A stretch of 64,000 nt of DNA from Hydrogenophaga sp. (GTDB taxonomy: Bacteria; Pseudomonadota; Gammaproteobacteria; Burkholderiales; Burkholderiaceae_C): contig JAABQK010000011.1 of the NCBI GenBank assembly GCA_011391495.1, positions 1 to 64,000 of the forward strand, in the 5' to 3' direction. The position numbers and the translations under genes are program-made. Below, piece by piece: positions 26,505-36,027 of this stretch; position 1 is the first letter of the stretch, and every line of letters starts with the position of its first letter. The notes under the pieces were generated by a model. The model had not been told where the DNA came from. It saw only the letters and a list, made by a program, of their open reading frames with translations, and did no database searches.

Positions 26505-28928
26505 TCAGGCTCGCAGGCGGGCTGCCACGCGGTGCCTCAGGGATTCGAGCACCTCTTGCACGGTCGCCTCGATTTCTTCGTCAGTCAGTGTAGCCTCGTC
26601 GCGGTTCAGCACCAGTCGAACGGCGAGGCTCTTTTCATCCTGGGCCAGACCCGTGCCAGAGTCAGCCTGCTTTTTAGGACGGTACACGTCAAACAGCACG
26701 GCGTCGCGCAGCAGACCGCCCCCACCGGACCGGATCGCATCCATCACGGCGGCGTGGGTCACCGACTCCTTGACCACGATTGCGAGGTCGCGTTCGACCG
26801 CCTGGTGGCGACTCACGCCCTGGTACGCCGGCACGGAGCGGGCCAACACCGCGTCGAGTTCGAGTTCGAACAGGATTGGAGCCTGGCTCAGGTCGTAAGC
26901 CTGTCGCCACCTGGGATGCATCTCGCCCACATGCCCCATGCAACGCCCGTCCAGCCAGACACTGGCGCAACGACCAGGGTGCATGGCTGGGTGTTCCGCA
27001 GGACGGAACTCCGGAACCATGGGCGCCAGCAGCGCCTGTACGTCGCCCTTGGCGTCGAAGAAGTCCAGCGTGCGTTCGGGGCTGCCCCATTGCAGGGCAT
27101 TGAGTGCGCCATAACCCAGACCGGCGACGCGCATGGGTTGATGGAAACCCGCCACGCTGGTGTGGCTATCGGTCACCGAAGGGTCCTTGAAGAACACGCG
27201 GCCCACTTCGAACAGGCGCACACGGTGCGCCTTGCGATCCAGATTGAACTTGAGCACTGCAATCAGGCTGCCCAGCAACGAGGAACGCATCACGCTCATC
27301 TGGCTGGCGATCGGATTCAGCAACTTGATGGGGTCGGCATTGCCAGCGAGTTCGCGCTCCCAGCGCTCATCCACAAAGCTGAAGTTGATGGTTTCCTGGT
27401 AGCCCAGCTGTGCCAGTTGGCGGCGCACGGCAAACGGACCCCGGCGTGCCTCGGTCCGGATCTTGGCGGTGATGGGTGCCAGCGGTGGCGTGTGCGGCAG
27501 TTGCTCGTAACCGATGATCCGCGCGACTTCCTCGATCAGATCCTCCTCGATCTGCAGGTCGAAGCGGAAAGCCGGTGGTGCCACCGTCACAGTCCCTTCG
27601 CCTTCGGTCACGTCCAGGCCCAGGCGGCGCAGCGCACCCGCGCACTGCTCCTGCGTGACCGCCATGCCGATCACCTTGGCCGCCCGCGCGACGCGCAGTG
27701 TCACGGGCTTGCCCTCGGGCAGCGCCAGCGTCCGGTCTTCCAGAGGCCCGGCCTGGCCACCACAGATATCCAGCACGAGCTGGGTGATGCGCTCCACATG
27801 CTCGACCGTGGTGGACGGATCCACGCCACGCTCGAAGCGGTGGCCCGCGTCGGTGCTGAAGTTGAAGCGGCGCGAGCGGCCAGCAATCGCCTTCGGCCAC
27901 CAGAAGGCAGCCTCGATGAAAATGTTCTGCGTGTCGTCGGATACGGCCGTGGCATCACCACCCATGATGCCGGCCAGTGACTCGACCGCCTGATCGTCGG
28001 CGATCACACCGACGGCTCCATCGACCGTCACGGTGTTGCCGTTGAGCAGCTTGAGCTGCTCGCCCTCGCGACCCCAGCGGACCTGCAGGCCGCCGTGGAT
28101 CTTGTCGAGGTCAAAGATGTGCGAGGGACGACCCAGCTCGAACATCACGTAGTTGGAGATATCCACCAGGGGAGAGACGCTGCGCTGGCCGCACCGCGCC
28201 AACCGCTCCACCATCCAGGCGGGCGTGACGGCGCGCGTGTTCACGCCTCGCACCACGCGGCCACTGAACCGACCGCAAAGATCGGGGGCCTGCACGCTGA
28301 CGGGCAGGCGGTCTTGAATCTGCACCGGCATGACAGGGAACTCGGGCTGCAGCAGCGGTGAACCGGTCAGCGCCGACACCTCGCGCGCGATGCCGTACAC
28401 GCTCAGGCAGTGGGCCAGATTGGGCGTGAGCTTGAGGGTGAACAGCATGTCGTCCAGACCCAGCTGCTTGCGGATACTGACGCCAACCACGGCGTCATCA
28501 ACCAGCTCCAACAGACCGCTGCTCTCTTCCGAGATCTGCAGCTCTTTCGCTGAGCACAGCATGCCCTGACTCTCAACACCACGCAATTTGCCCAGCTTGA
28601 TGGCAAAGGGCTTCCCATCTTCGCCCGGTGGCAGGAGCGCTCCCACGGTGGCGCACGGCACCTTGATGCCGGCGCGCGCATTGGGCGCACCGCACACGAT
28701 ATTCAGCGGCTCGCCCTGCCCCACGTCCACCTGGCACACCCGCAGGCGGTCGGCGTTGGGGTGTTGCTCGGCGCTCAGGATCTGACCCACCACCACGCCG
28801 GTGAAGGCAGGCGCGAAGGGGCGCAGTTCCTCCACTTCCAGCCCAGCCATGGTCAGGGTGTCCGCCAGCTGCTGGCTGGTCAGTGGGGGGTTGCAGAAGG
28901 CACGCAGCCAGGATTCGGGAAATTGCAT
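26505..28928 (-). CDS. pheT: Phenylalanyl-tRNA synthetase beta subunit
   Basis: An 807-aa subunit of the alpha2beta2 enzyme. Domains in order are an EMAP/tRNA-binding fold (about 40-150), the B3/B4 editing region (about 210-390), B5 (about 410-480) and the ferredoxin-fold anticodon-binding domain at the C-terminus (SRHQAVERDLAIVV onward). It clears misacylated Tyr-tRNA(Phe) and positions tRNA. It begins 18 bp after the pheS stop. Confidence 0.96.
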   Translation of the reverse strand: MQFPESWLRAFCNPPLTSQQLADTLTMAGLEVEELRPFAPAFTGVVVGQILSAEQHPNADRLRVCQVDVGQGEPLNIVCGAPNARAGIKVPCATVGALLPPGEDGKPFAIKLGKLRGVESQGMLCSAKELQISEESSGLLELVDDAVVGVSIRKQLGLDDMLFTLKLTPNLAHCLSVYGIAREVSALTGSPLLQPEFPVMPVQIQDRLPVSVQAPDLCGRFSGRVVRGVNTRAVTPAWMVERLARCGQRSVSPLVDISNYVMFELGRPSHIFDLDKIHGGLQVRWGREGEQLKLLNGNTVTVDGAVGVIADDQAVESLAGIMGGDATAVSDDTQNIFIEAAFWWPKAIAGRSRRFNFSTDAGHRFERGVDPSTTVEHVERITQLVLDICGGQAGPLEDRTLALPEGKPVTLRVARAAKVIGMAVTQEQCAGALRRLGLDVTEGEGTVTVAPPAFRFDLQIEEDLIEEVARIIGYEQLPHTPPLAPITAKIRTEARRGPFAVRRQLAQLGYQETINFSFVDERWERELAGNADPIKLLNPIASQMSVMRSSLLGSLIAVLKFNLDRKAHRVRLFEVGRVFFKDPSVTDSHTSVAGFHQPMRVAGLGYGALNALQWGSPERTLDFFDAKGDVQALLAPMVPEFRPAEHPAMHPGRCASVWLDGRCMGHVGEMHPRWRQAYDLSQAPILFELELDAVLARSVPAYQGVSRHQAVERDLAIVVKESVTHAAVMDAIRSGGGGLLRDAVLFDVYRPKKQADSGTGLAQDEKSLAVRLVLNRDEATLTDEEIEATVQEVLESLRHRVAARLRA

Positions 28929-28946
28929 CTTGTCGTACCTACGGAA

Positions 28947-29999
28947 TCAACGGAACTGCGTGAGAAAGCGGATGTCGCCGTCAAAAAACAGGCGTAGATC
29001 GTTCACGCCATAGCGCAGCATGGTGAAGCGATCCAGCCCCATCCCGAAGGCGAAGCCGATGTAACGCTCGGGGTCCAGGCCCATGTTGCGCACCACGTTC
29101 GGATGCACCTGCCCCGAGCCAGCCACTTCCAGCCAGCGCCCGGCCAGCGAGCCGCTCTGGAACTGGATGTCGATCTCGGCGCTGGGTTCGGTGAACGGGA
29201 AGAAACTGGGACGGAACCGCAGCACCAGATCGTCACGCTCGAAAAAGGCGCGGCAGAAATTCGTGAAGACGAACTTCAGGTCCTTGAAGCTCACGTTCTC
29301 GCCAATCCACAGACCTTCGCACTGGTGAAACATGGGCGAGTGCGTGGCATCGCTGTCCACGCGGTAGGTCCGGCCCGGCGCGATGACGCGGATTTCAGGC
29401 ATCGCCTGACCGGTATCGCTCAGAGCACGGTGCTGCTCGACGTGCTGCAGGGCGTGGCGCACCTGCACCGGACTGGTGTGTGTGCGCAGGAGATTGGGTG
29501 CGTCCGCGCTGCCACCTTCGACATAGAAGGTGTCGTGCATCGAACGCGCCGGGTGATCGGCTGGCGTGTTGAGCGCGGTGAAGTTGAACCAGTCGGACTC
29601 GATCTCGGGGCCTTCGGCCACATCAAAACCCATGGAGCCAAAGATCGACTCGATGCGTTCCAGCGTGAGACTCACCGGGTGCAGACCACCTTGCCCGCGC
29701 TGCCGGCCGGGGAGGCTCACATCCAGCGCTTCCGCCTTGAGCTGGGCTTCCAGCTCGGCATCAGCGAGCGCCTGGCGGCGCGCATGCAGGGCACCTTCAA
29801 TCGCCTGCTTGGCCTGGTTGATGGCAGCGCCGCGGGTCTTCTTTTCGTCGACGGACAAAGAGCCCATGCCCTTCATCAGTTCCGTTATGCGACCCGACTT
29901 GCCCAGATAGACAGCCTTGGCATTTTCAAGATCGGCGGGGGTGGCTGCCTGCGCAAATCCTGCGCGGGCGCTCTCGACCAGTGCGTCCAACTCGTTCAT
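28947..29999 (-). CDS. pheS: Phenylalanyl-tRNA synthetase alpha subunit
   Basis: A 350-aa catalytic subunit. The N-terminal coiled coil (about 1-90) is followed by class II motif 1 ([19 protein letters not shown]), motif 2 (around [20 protein letters not shown]) and motif 3 ([17 protein letters not shown]), with the active-site segment [10 protein letters not shown]. The 120-bp gap before it contains an intrinsic-terminator-like structure, so expression may be partly separated from rplT. Confidence 0.96.
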   Translation of the reverse strand: MNELDALVESARAGFAQAATPADLENAKAVYLGKSGRITELMKGMGSLSVDEKKTRGAAINQAKQAIEGALHARRQALADAELEAQLKAEALDVSLPGRQRGQGGLHPVSLTLERIESIFGSMGFDVAEGPEIESDWFNFTALNTPADHPARSMHDTFYVEGGSADAPNLLRTHTSPVQVRHALQHVEQHRALSDTGQAMPEIRVIAPGRTYRVDSDATHSPMFHQCEGLWIGENVSFKDLKFVFTNFCRAFFERDDLVLRFRPSFFPFTEPSAEIDIQFQSGSLAGRWLEVAGSGQVHPNVVRNMGLDPERYIGFAFGMGLDRFTMLRYGVNDLRLFFDGDIRFLTQFR

Positions 30000-30020
30000 G
30001 TGTGTCTTGTGCGTAAAAGC

Positions 30021-30071
30021 AAAAAAGGGGCTGAGAGCCGCGAGGGAAATCCCTCAAGCCTCAACCCCTTT
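30021..30071 (-). terminator. Terminator/attenuator-like hairpin between rplT and pheS
   Basis: A 12-bp outer stem (30024-30035 with 30060-30071, one G-U pair) encloses a 5-bp inner stem (30042-30046 with 30051-30055). Six Ts follow on the minus strand, 22 bp before the pheS ATG. No Phe-rich leader peptide was found in the gap. It could be a partial terminator that sets pheST dosage. Confidence 0.65.
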
Positions 30072-30119
30072 GAGCGACTGGGATCACCGCTGCATGCACA
30101 GCGACGATACCGCCGTGAA

Positions 30120-30479
30120 TCAAGCGGCCAGCTTGGCTTTGACTTGCTCCACGATGCTGTTGAAAGCAGCAACGTCGTTCACGGCCAGATCGGCCAGGAC
30201 CTTGCGGTCGATTTCGATGGAGGCCTTTTTCAGGCCATTGGCGAACTGGCTGTACGTCAGGCCGCAAGCACGTGCACCGGCGTTGATACGCGCGATCCAC
30301 AGCTGACGGAAGACGCGCTTCTTGGTACGGCGGTCACGGTAAGCGTACTGACCGGCCTTCATCACCGCCTGTTTGGCGATGCGGAAGACGTTGCCGCGGC
30401 GACCGCGAAAGCCTTTTGCAAGGGCGAGAACTTTTTTGTGACGGGCGCGTGCCGTTACACCACGTTTGACGCGAGGCAT
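30120..30479 (-). CDS. rplT: 50S ribosomal protein L20
   Basis: A 119-aa large-subunit protein needed for 23S rRNA folding. [18 protein letters not shown] is the canonical basic N-terminus, and [14 protein letters not shown] with the globular C-domain follows. In Enterobacteria L20 also represses infC-rpmI-rplT translation. It lies 24 bp after rpmI. Confidence 0.98.
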   Translation of the reverse strand: MPRVKRGVTARARHKKVLALAKGFRGRRGNVFRIAKQAVMKAGQYAYRDRRTKKRVFRQLWIARINAGARACGLTYSQFANGLKKASIEIDRKVLADLAVNDVAAFNSIVEQVKAKLAA

Positions 30480-30503
30480 GTGTAGCTCCTTGTTCGTCGT
30501 TGA

Positions 30504-30707
30504 TCAAATGCCCATGCCGGGCAGCATCTGTGCCATGTGACCCATATTGGTCTCATGGACAGTCACCGAACCGCGCAGGTGGCGCTTGTTCTTGGTGGTC
30601 TTCTTGGTCAAGATGTGACGTTTGAAGGCTTGACCGCGTTTGACGGTGCCACCGGGACGAACGCGAAAACGCTTTTTCGCGCTGCTCTTGGTCTTCATTT
30701 TGGGCAT
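30504..30707 (-). CDS. rpmI: 50S ribosomal protein L35
   Basis: A 67-aa basic protein beginning [14 protein letters not shown], the family's standard start. ATG 30707 is preferred over the ATG two codons upstream because AAGGAG then lies at normal spacing (7 bases) instead of about one base. It is between infC and rplT. Confidence 0.97.
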   Translation of the reverse strand: MPKMKTKSSAKKRFRVRPGGTVKRGQAFKRHILTKKTTKNKRHLRGSVTVHETNMGHMAQMLPGMGI

Positions 30708-30786
30708 CTTCATGCTCCTTTTTCATTTGTGCTCGTGAGGCGCTGCGAACCTTCCGCAGACTTGTTGGCCCCGAGCCACTTTTGAT

Positions 30787-30806
30787 GAAGTGCCGTCAGG
30801 CACTTC
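30787..30806 (-). other. Stem-loop in infC-rpmI spacer
   Basis: A perfect 8-bp stem (30787-30794, 30799-30806) with a 4-base loop lies about 80 bp before rpmI. No T-run follows on the minus strand, so it is not a terminator. A role in L20-type autoregulation of rpmI-rplT is possible but unproven. Confidence 0.35.
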
Positions 30807-30892
30807 GTTCGGCACCATGGCTTTCGCCAGATACCTCGAACCAGCAGGAGACTACCCTGCCGGTCCAATTCTTTTTGCTTCCTTGCCGGCGT

Positions 30893-31504
30893 TCAGGCCG
30901 CCGGCTGTTCAGCACCTTGCACCGGCGCCTCAGAGACTTTGGCACCACCGCCACCGGCCTTCTTGCGTCCAGGCGCAATCATCATGATCATCTGGCGCCC
31001 TTCCAGCTTGGGGAACTGCTCCACCACGATGGAATCGGCCAGCTCGTCACGGATGCGGTTGAGCAGGGCCAGACCCAACTCCTGGTGCGTGATCTCGCGA
31101 CCGCGAAAGCGCAGCGTGATCTTGCATTTGTCACCGTCATCGAGAAAGCGCCGGATGTTGCGCATCTTGATGTTGTAGTCACCCTCATCGGTACCAGGAC
31201 GGAATTTGATCTCCTTGATCTCAATGACCGTCTGCTTGGCCTTGGCTTCCGCAGCTTTCTTCTGTTCCTGGTACTTGAACTTGCCGTAGTCCATCAGGCG
31301 ACACACCGGGGGGATGGCGGTGGCCGCAATCTCGACCAGATCCACATCCAGCTCACCGGCCATGCGCAGCGCTTCTTGCAGACTGACGATACCCAACGGC
31401 TCGTTCTCCGGACCGTTGAGGCGAACCTCAGGCGCCATGATTTCACGGTTCAGTCGGTGTGCGCGCTCTTCACGCTGGCGGCGGTCGCGAAAGTTGGTAG
31501 CTAT
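30893..31504 (-). CDS. infC: Translation initiation factor IF-3, with ATA start
   Basis: A 203-aa factor that prevents 50S joining and checks the initiator tRNA-start codon pair. The N-domain ([20 protein letters not shown]), linker ([13 protein letters not shown]) and C-domain ([20 protein letters not shown]) are intact. The first ATG (31438) would lose the conserved [14 protein letters not shown] region. Reading back, an ATA codon at 31502-31504 lies 6 bases after AAGGAA and starts the sequence (I)ATNFRDRR, so ATA is the likely start. infC is known to use rare start codons that IF-3 itself discriminates against, which gives autoregulation. It lies 110 bp after thrS. Confidence 0.92.
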   Translation of the reverse strand: MATNFRDRRQREERAHRLNREIMAPEVRLNGPENEPLGIVSLQEALRMAGELDVDLVEIAATAIPPVCRLMDYGKFKYQEQKKAAEAKAKQTVIEIKEIKFRPGTDEGDYNIKMRNIRRFLDDGDKCKITLRFRGREITHQELGLALLNRIRDELADSIVVEQFPKLEGRQMIMMIAPGRKKAGGGGAKVSEAPVQGAEQPAA

Positions 31505-31614
31505 GGTGGTTTCCTTTGTGTGGGCAGTTCAAACAATCAGGCAGGCCACAGGCCTGCCCTGCTGCATCCGCGATGTGCGCAGCAGCCGCGAGGGAGTCAA
31601 CCGGATGTTTGAGT

Positions 31615-33534
31615 TCAAACTTTGGAAGAAACGTCTGCCGCAATCAGTCTGGAAAACTCTTCCAGCGGCATGACGCCGAGGTCTTTGTTACCCCGCGCCC
31701 GCACAGCCACAGCGCCAGCGGCCCTCTCCTTGTCGCCCACGACAAGGATGTAAGGCGGCTTTTGCAACGCGTGCTCTCGTATTTTATACGTAATTTTCTC
31801 GTTGCGCAGATCAGCCTCGGCCCTAAGCCCTTGATTTTGCAGCGATTTGACGATTTCACGACAGTAATCGCTCTGCGCGTCGGTGATATTGAGCACCGCC
31901 ACCTGCACCGGCGCGAGCCATACGGGCAGCGCGCCCGCATGTTCTTCGATCAGGATGCCGATGAAACGCTCCAGGCTGCCGACGATCGCGCGGTGCAGCA
32001 TCACCGGCCGCTGACGACTGCCGTCTTCGGCCACATACTCGGCGTCCAGCCGCTCGGGCATGGAAAAGTCGACCTGGATGGTGCCGCACTGCCACTGGCG
32101 TCCGATGGCATCCTTCAGGGTGTATTCGATCTTCGGACCATAGAACGCACCTTCGCCGGGCGAGATTTCAAACTCGCAGCCCGAGGCACGCAGGCTCTCC
32201 ATCAGCGCATGTTCGGCCTTGTCCCAGATGGCGTCGCTGCCGATGCGTGCGTCTGGCCGGGTCGCAATCTTGTAGATGATGTTTCTGAAACCGAAGTCGG
32301 CGTAGACCTTCTGGAGCAGCGTCGTGTAGGCCACACACTCGGCCAGGATCTGGTCTTCCGTGCAGAAAATGTGACCATCGTCCTGCGTGAAGCCGCGCAC
32401 GCGCATGATCCCGTGCAGGCCACCACTGGGTTCGTTGCGATGGCATTGCCCGAATTCACCGTAGCGCAATGGCAAGTCGCGGTAGCTCTTGATGCCCTGC
32501 TTGAAGATCAGGATGTGACCCGGACAGTTCATGGGCTTCAAGGCGTAGTCGCGCTTTTCACTCTCGGTGGTGAACATGTTGTCGCGGTACTTGTCCCAAT
32601 GGCCGGTTTTCTCCCACAGACCCTTGTCCAGAAGCTGCGGACCCTTGACTTCCTGGTAACCGTTCTCGCGGTACACGCGGCGCATGTACTGCTCCACCTC
32701 CTGCCACAGCGTCCAGCCCTTGGGATGCCAGAACACCAGGCCGGGCGCGTGGTCGTCGATATGGAACAGATCCAACTCACGCCCCAGCTTGCGGTGGTCG
32801 CGTTTCTCGGCCTCCTCCAGCATGGTCAGGTGCTGCTGCAGGTCTTCCTTGCTCGCCCAGGCCGTGCCGTAGATGCGCTGGAGCATCTCGTTTCGATGGT
32901 CACCGCGCCAGTAGGCTCCCGCCACTTTCATCAACTTGAAGTGCTTGAGCTTCCCGGTGCTCGGCACGTGCGGGCCGCGGCACAGGTCTTCGAATGCCCC
33001 TTCGCGGTAGAGCGACACATCCTCGTTGCTCGGAATGCTCGCAATGATCTCGGCCTTGTAGTGCTCACCCAGGCCCTTGAAATGGTCCACCGCCTCGTCG
33101 CGCGGCAGCACGCGGCGCACGACCGGTTCATCCTTCGCGGCCAGCTCGGCCATGCGCTTCTCGATGGCGACCAGGTCCTCAGGCGTGAACGGGCGCTTGT
33201 AGGAGAAGTCGTAGAAGAAACCGTTTTCGATCACCGGGCCGATCGTCACCTGCGCATCGGGAAACAGTTCTTTCACGGCATACGCCAACAGGTGGGCCGT
33301 GGAATGCCGAATCACCTCCAAACCATCAGCGTCCTTCGCCGTGACGATGGACACGTGACTGTCGAGGGTAATCTGATAGCTGGTATCGACGACACGGGCC
33401 GCATCGCCCTGACCAATCTTCCCTGCCAGCGCAGCCTTGGCCAAGCCAGAGCCAATGGAGGCAGCAACCTCGGCGACTGTGACCGGGCCGGGGTACTCAC
33501 GTTGCGAACCGTCAGGGAGCGTGATGTGAAGCAT
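31615..33534 (-). CDS. thrS: Threonyl-tRNA synthetase
   Basis: A 639-aa class II synthetase. Order: TGS domain ([16 protein letters not shown], about 1-62), editing domain ([16 protein letters not shown] with its catalytic His pair), the catalytic core with the zinc Cys in [12 protein letters not shown] and motif 2 [11 protein letters not shown], and the C-terminal anticodon domain. ATG 33534 gives the normal TGS start; the frame is open 10 codons further. Just upstream on the same strand are a Thr-rich leader ORF and a terminator hairpin, pointing to transcription attenuation. Confidence 0.97.
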   Translation of the reverse strand: MLHITLPDGSQREYPGPVTVAEVAASIGSGLAKAALAGKIGQGDAARVVDTSYQITLDSHVSIVTAKDADGLEVIRHSTAHLLAYAVKELFPDAQVTIGPVIENGFFYDFSYKRPFTPEDLVAIEKRMAELAAKDEPVVRRVLPRDEAVDHFKGLGEHYKAEIIASIPSNEDVSLYREGAFEDLCRGPHVPSTGKLKHFKLMKVAGAYWRGDHRNEMLQRIYGTAWASKEDLQQHLTMLEEAEKRDHRKLGRELDLFHIDDHAPGLVFWHPKGWTLWQEVEQYMRRVYRENGYQEVKGPQLLDKGLWEKTGHWDKYRDNMFTTESEKRDYALKPMNCPGHILIFKQGIKSYRDLPLRYGEFGQCHRNEPSGGLHGIMRVRGFTQDDGHIFCTEDQILAECVAYTTLLQKVYADFGFRNIIYKIATRPDARIGSDAIWDKAEHALMESLRASGCEFEISPGEGAFYGPKIEYTLKDAIGRQWQCGTIQVDFSMPERLDAEYVAEDGSRQRPVMLHRAIVGSLERFIGILIEEHAGALPVWLAPVQVAVLNITDAQSDYCREIVKSLQNQGLRAEADLRNEKITYKIREHALQKPPYILVVGDKERAAGAVAVRARGNKDLGVMPLEEFSRLIAADVSSKV

Positions 33535-33550
33535 GGAACATCCAAAAATG

Positions 33551-33574
33551 AAAAAGCGCGGCATGGGCCGCGCT
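33551..33574 (-). terminator. Attenuator-like terminator 16 bp before thrS
   Basis: A perfect 8-bp GC-rich stem (33555-33562, 33567-33574) with a 4-base loop is followed on the minus strand by TTTTT, then a short T-rich gap to the thrS ATG. It lies between the leader ORF and thrS, exactly where an attenuator would be. Confidence 0.78.
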
Positions 33575-33619
33575 GGAAGAGGTCGAGAAAGGCAATCAGG
33601 CAGGCGCGATCTGCCGGCC

Positions 33620-33661
33620 TCACGTGGCCGAAAGGAAAGACGACGTAGTTCGCGGTGTCAT
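33620..33661 (-). CDS. Threonine-rich leader peptide of thrS
   Basis: A 13-codon ORF, ATG at 33661 to TGA at 33620, reading [13 protein letters not shown]. Four of 13 residues are Thr (ACA, ACT, ACG, ACG), including an adjacent pair. AAAGG lies about 10 bases before the ATG. The stop codon sits inside a GGCC-N6-GGCC dyad, and about 45 bases later comes the terminator. The design resembles amino-acid-operon leaders, in which ribosome stalling at scarce charged tRNA blocks terminator formation. No homologue is known to me; translation is inferred. Confidence 0.6.
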   Translation of the reverse strand: MTPRTTSSFLSAT

Positions 33662-33842
33662 AACCAAGCTGCCTTTCTCACTCTGATTTGATTTGCCTTC
33701 ATTTTACCCGCCCCTTTTGACGCGGACTTGGGCGCAGCCAGCCCTGCTGGCGGATCGCACGAGGATGTGGCACAAAACCGGATTAAGGAGGAAACTCGAA
33801 AAGCAAGACAGATTCCCTGTTGCGTCATTCCGGAGTTGAACC

Positions 33843-34223
33843 ATGACATCTCAGACTTTACGCCCATCGGTTGCAGCCCTTCTTCTGGGGATCGCCAGCC
33901 TGTCCGGCTGTGTGGTCGGCCCGGCGCCATATGGCCCATTGGCCTACCCCAGCTACCCGGTGTACTCACAACCAGCGCCCTACCCGCTGGATGGCGTCAT
34001 CATGAGCACGACACCACCGCCCCCGCCTCGCGTCGAGGTGATTCCCGCCTTGCCGTTCGTGGGTGCGATCTGGATCAGTGGCTACTGGAACTGGAGCGAC
34101 AACCGGCACGTCTGGGTGCCCGGTCATTACGCCCGTCCAGTCCCGGGCCATCGTTTCCAGCCCCATCGCTGGGAGCAAGGCCGTGGCGGCTGGCACCTGA
34201 GCGGTGGTTTCTGGACCCGTTGA
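33843..34223 (+). CDS. YXWGXW/WxxGxW-repeat lipoprotein
   Basis: A 126-aa secreted protein with a lipoprotein signal ending LSGC (Cys about residue 23), then a Tyr/Pro-rich segment (YGPLAYPSYPVYSQPAPYP) and aromatic repeats WISGYWNWS, HVWVPGHYARP and GWHLSGGFW. Such repeats occur in small proteobacterial envelope lipoproteins; the function is not established. GGAG lies 8 bases before the ATG. Monocistronic, convergent with aceA. Confidence 0.8.
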   Translation: MTSQTLRPSVAALLLGIASLSGCVVGPAPYGPLAYPSYPVYSQPAPYPLDGVIMSTTPPPPPRVEVIPALPFVGAIWISGYWNWSDNRHVWVPGHYARPVPGHRFQPHRWEQGRGGWHLSGGFWTR

Positions 34224-34242
34224 GCGCTGGCATCGAGCCATG

Positions 34243-34271
34243 AAAAAAGCCCGCAGGTGGAACCTGCGGGC
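34243..34271 (-). terminator. Intrinsic terminator after aceA
   Basis: A perfect 10-bp stem (34249-34258, 34262-34271) with a GGA loop is followed on the minus strand by six Ts (34243-34248). It terminates aceA and may also stop readthrough from the lipoprotein gene. Confidence 0.85.
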
Positions 34272-34296
34272 CGGGATGCCAGGGGTCAGCCGGAGA

Positions 34297-35628
34297 TCAG
34301 TGGAACTGCTCTTCTTCGGTCGAGCCGGTCAGGGCTTTCACGGAAGACGAACCGCCCTGAATCACGGTGGTCACATCGTCGAAGTAACCAGCGCCCACTT
34401 CCTGCTGGTGCGACACGAAGGTGTAACCCTTGTCGCGAGCAGCAAATTCGGGCTCCTGCACCATGTTGACGTAGTGCTTCATGCCTTCTCCGCGAGCGTA
34501 AGCGTGGGCGAACTGGAAGGTGTTGAACCAGTTGATGTGGATGCCGGCCAGCGTGATGAACTGGTAGCGGTAGCCCAGAGCAGCCAGGTCTTCCTGGAAA
34601 GAAGCGATCTGCTTGTCGTCCAGATTCTTCTTCCAGTTGAAAGATGGCGAGCAGTTGTACGACAGCAGCTTGCCCGGGCAGGCGGCTTGCACGGCTTGCG
34701 CGAACTCACGGGCAAAGCCGATGTCGGGCACGCCAGTCTCGCACCACACCAGGTCGGCGTAGGGGGCGTAGGCGACGCCGCGGCTGATGGCTTGTTCCAG
34801 GCCGTTCTTGACGCGGTAGAAACCTTCCTGTGTGCGCTCGCCAGTCAGGAAAGGCTTGTCGTTGGCGTCGTGGTCACTGGTGATCAGGTTGGCAGCTTCG
34901 GCATCGGTGCGGGCGAGCACGATGGTGGAGACACCCATCACGTCAGCGGCGAAGCGGGCGGCGATCAGCTTCTCGCAGGCTTCCTGCGTGGGCACCAGCA
35001 CCTTGCCACCCATGTGGCCACACTTCTTCACAGCGGCCAGCTGGTCTTCGAAATGAACGCCAGCAGCACCGGCGGCGATCATGTTCTTCATCAGTTCGAA
35101 GGCGTTCAGAACGCCACCGAAACCGGCTTCAGCGTCGGCCACGATCGGCAGGAAGTAGTCGATGAATTCAGGCGAGCCCGGCTCGATGCCACGGCCCCAC
35201 TGGATTTCGTCGGCGCGCTTGAAGGTGTTGTTGATGCGGCGAACCATGGTCGGCACCGAGTCGTAGGCGTACAGCGACTGGTCGGGGTACATGGTTTCGC
35301 TGGTGTTGCCGTCGGCGGCGACTTGCCAGCCCGACAGGTACACAGCTTCCAGACCGGCCTTGGCCTGCTGCATGGCCTGACCAGCGGAGATCGCGCCGAA
35401 GGCGTTCACATAACCCTTCTTGGCGCCGCCGTTGACCTTGTCCCACAGCTTCTCTGCGCCGCGCTTGGCCAGCGTGTGCTCGATCTGCATGCTGCCGCGC
35501 AGGCGCACGACGTCAGCGGCGGAATAGCCACGCTTCACGCCCTTCCAGCGGGGGTTGGTGGCCCAGTCTTTTTCCAGGGCTTCAATTTGCTGTTGGCGGC
35601 TCAGCTGTTCGGTGAGGGATTGGGGCAT
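34297..35628 (-). CDS. aceA: Isocitrate lyase
   Basis: A 443-aa first enzyme of the glyoxylate shunt, splitting isocitrate to glyoxylate and succinate. The signature catalytic loop [13 protein letters not shown] contains the nucleophilic Cys. The Mg-binding EDQLAAVK and [15 protein letters not shown] regions are present, as is the substrate-binding [11 protein letters not shown] 35628 gives the standard [11 protein letters not shown]-terminus. The gene fits growth on acetate and with the two acetate-CoA ligases in the window. A long AT-rich control region lies upstream. Confidence 0.96.
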   Translation of the reverse strand: MPQSLTEQLSRQQQIEALEKDWATNPRWKGVKRGYSAADVVRLRGSMQIEHTLAKRGAEKLWDKVNGGAKKGYVNAFGAISAGQAMQQAKAGLEAVYLSGWQVAADGNTSETMYPDQSLYAYDSVPTMVRRINNTFKRADEIQWGRGIEPGSPEFIDYFLPIVADAEAGFGGVLNAFELMKNMIAAGAAGVHFEDQLAAVKKCGHMGGKVLVPTQEACEKLIAARFAADVMGVSTIVLARTDAEAANLITSDHDANDKPFLTGERTQEGFYRVKNGLEQAISRGVAYAPYADLVWCETGVPDIGFAREFAQAVQAACPGKLLSYNCSPSFNWKKNLDDKQIASFQEDLAALGYRYQFITLAGIHINWFNTFQFAHAYARGEGMKHYVNMVQEPEFAARDKGYTFVSHQQEVGAGYFDDVTTVIQGGSSSVKALTGSTEEEQFH

Positions 35629-35697
35629 TTGAATACTCTCCGTGAGGTTGATACAAGGGGTCGGCAAGGTTGCCATGCAAGTCGGGTGCCGATGAAC

Positions 35698-35751
35698 AGA
35701 CTTTAAGTCTTGTAGAAGAGTTTTGGAACATCTTATGTCTTATATAAGACA
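35698..35751 (-). promoter_or_regulatory. Dyad operator cluster upstream of aceA (GTCTT-N4-AAGAC type)
   Basis: TGTCTTATATAAGACA (35736-35751) is a perfect 16-bp palindrome. A degenerate copy GTCTT-GTAG-AAGAG is at 35707-35720, 30 bp away (about three helical turns), and AGACTT-T-AAGTCT (35698-35710) overlaps it. They lie 70-123 bp before the aceA start. A repeated dyad at this spacing indicates a dimeric regulator binding cooperatively. The regulator is not in the window. Confidence 0.55.
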
Positions 35752-35801
35752 AATATTTTTTCCATATTTTTCAAAGATCTATGAACAACTTTTCTCAATG
35801 C

Positions 35802-35872
35802 GACATTTCTTTTCTTGTATAGAGAAATTATTTTGCACCGCAGCATACTGTTTTCTCATATCAAGAAATGTC
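35802..35872. promoter_or_regulatory. Second dyad family, TTTCT-N7-AGAAA (two copies), in AT-rich region
   Basis: Copies at 35811-35827 (TTTCT-TGTATAG-AGAAA) and 35852-35868 (TTTCT-CATATCA-AGAAA) share a central TAT and are 41 bp apart. They are embedded in a larger inverted repeat (35802-35811 with 35863-35872). The rest of the 399-bp gap between aceA and the DMT gene (35629-36027) shows no gene; its left and middle parts are far more AT-rich than the surroundings. Confidence 0.45.
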
Positions 35873-36027
35873 ACTCTCTCATTCCGGAATGACGGAGCGG
35901 TCTTGGCTGGTGGGACCACGGACCTTGCAGCGTTCGGGCCGCTGATGGTGCACAGCAACCGTGCGGTGGTGACCATCCCGAATGCACGCGTCGAACCACA
36001 GACCCGCTTCAGGCATGATCCTCGCCC

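Noticed and set aside
30000-30119. A Phe-rich leader peptide for pheST
   Set aside because: All short frames in the gap were read; none has a start with clustered Phe codons, although a terminator is present.
31436-31438. ATG 31438 as the infC start
   Set aside because: It removes conserved N-terminal residues and has no Shine-Dalgarno, unlike the ATA at 31504.
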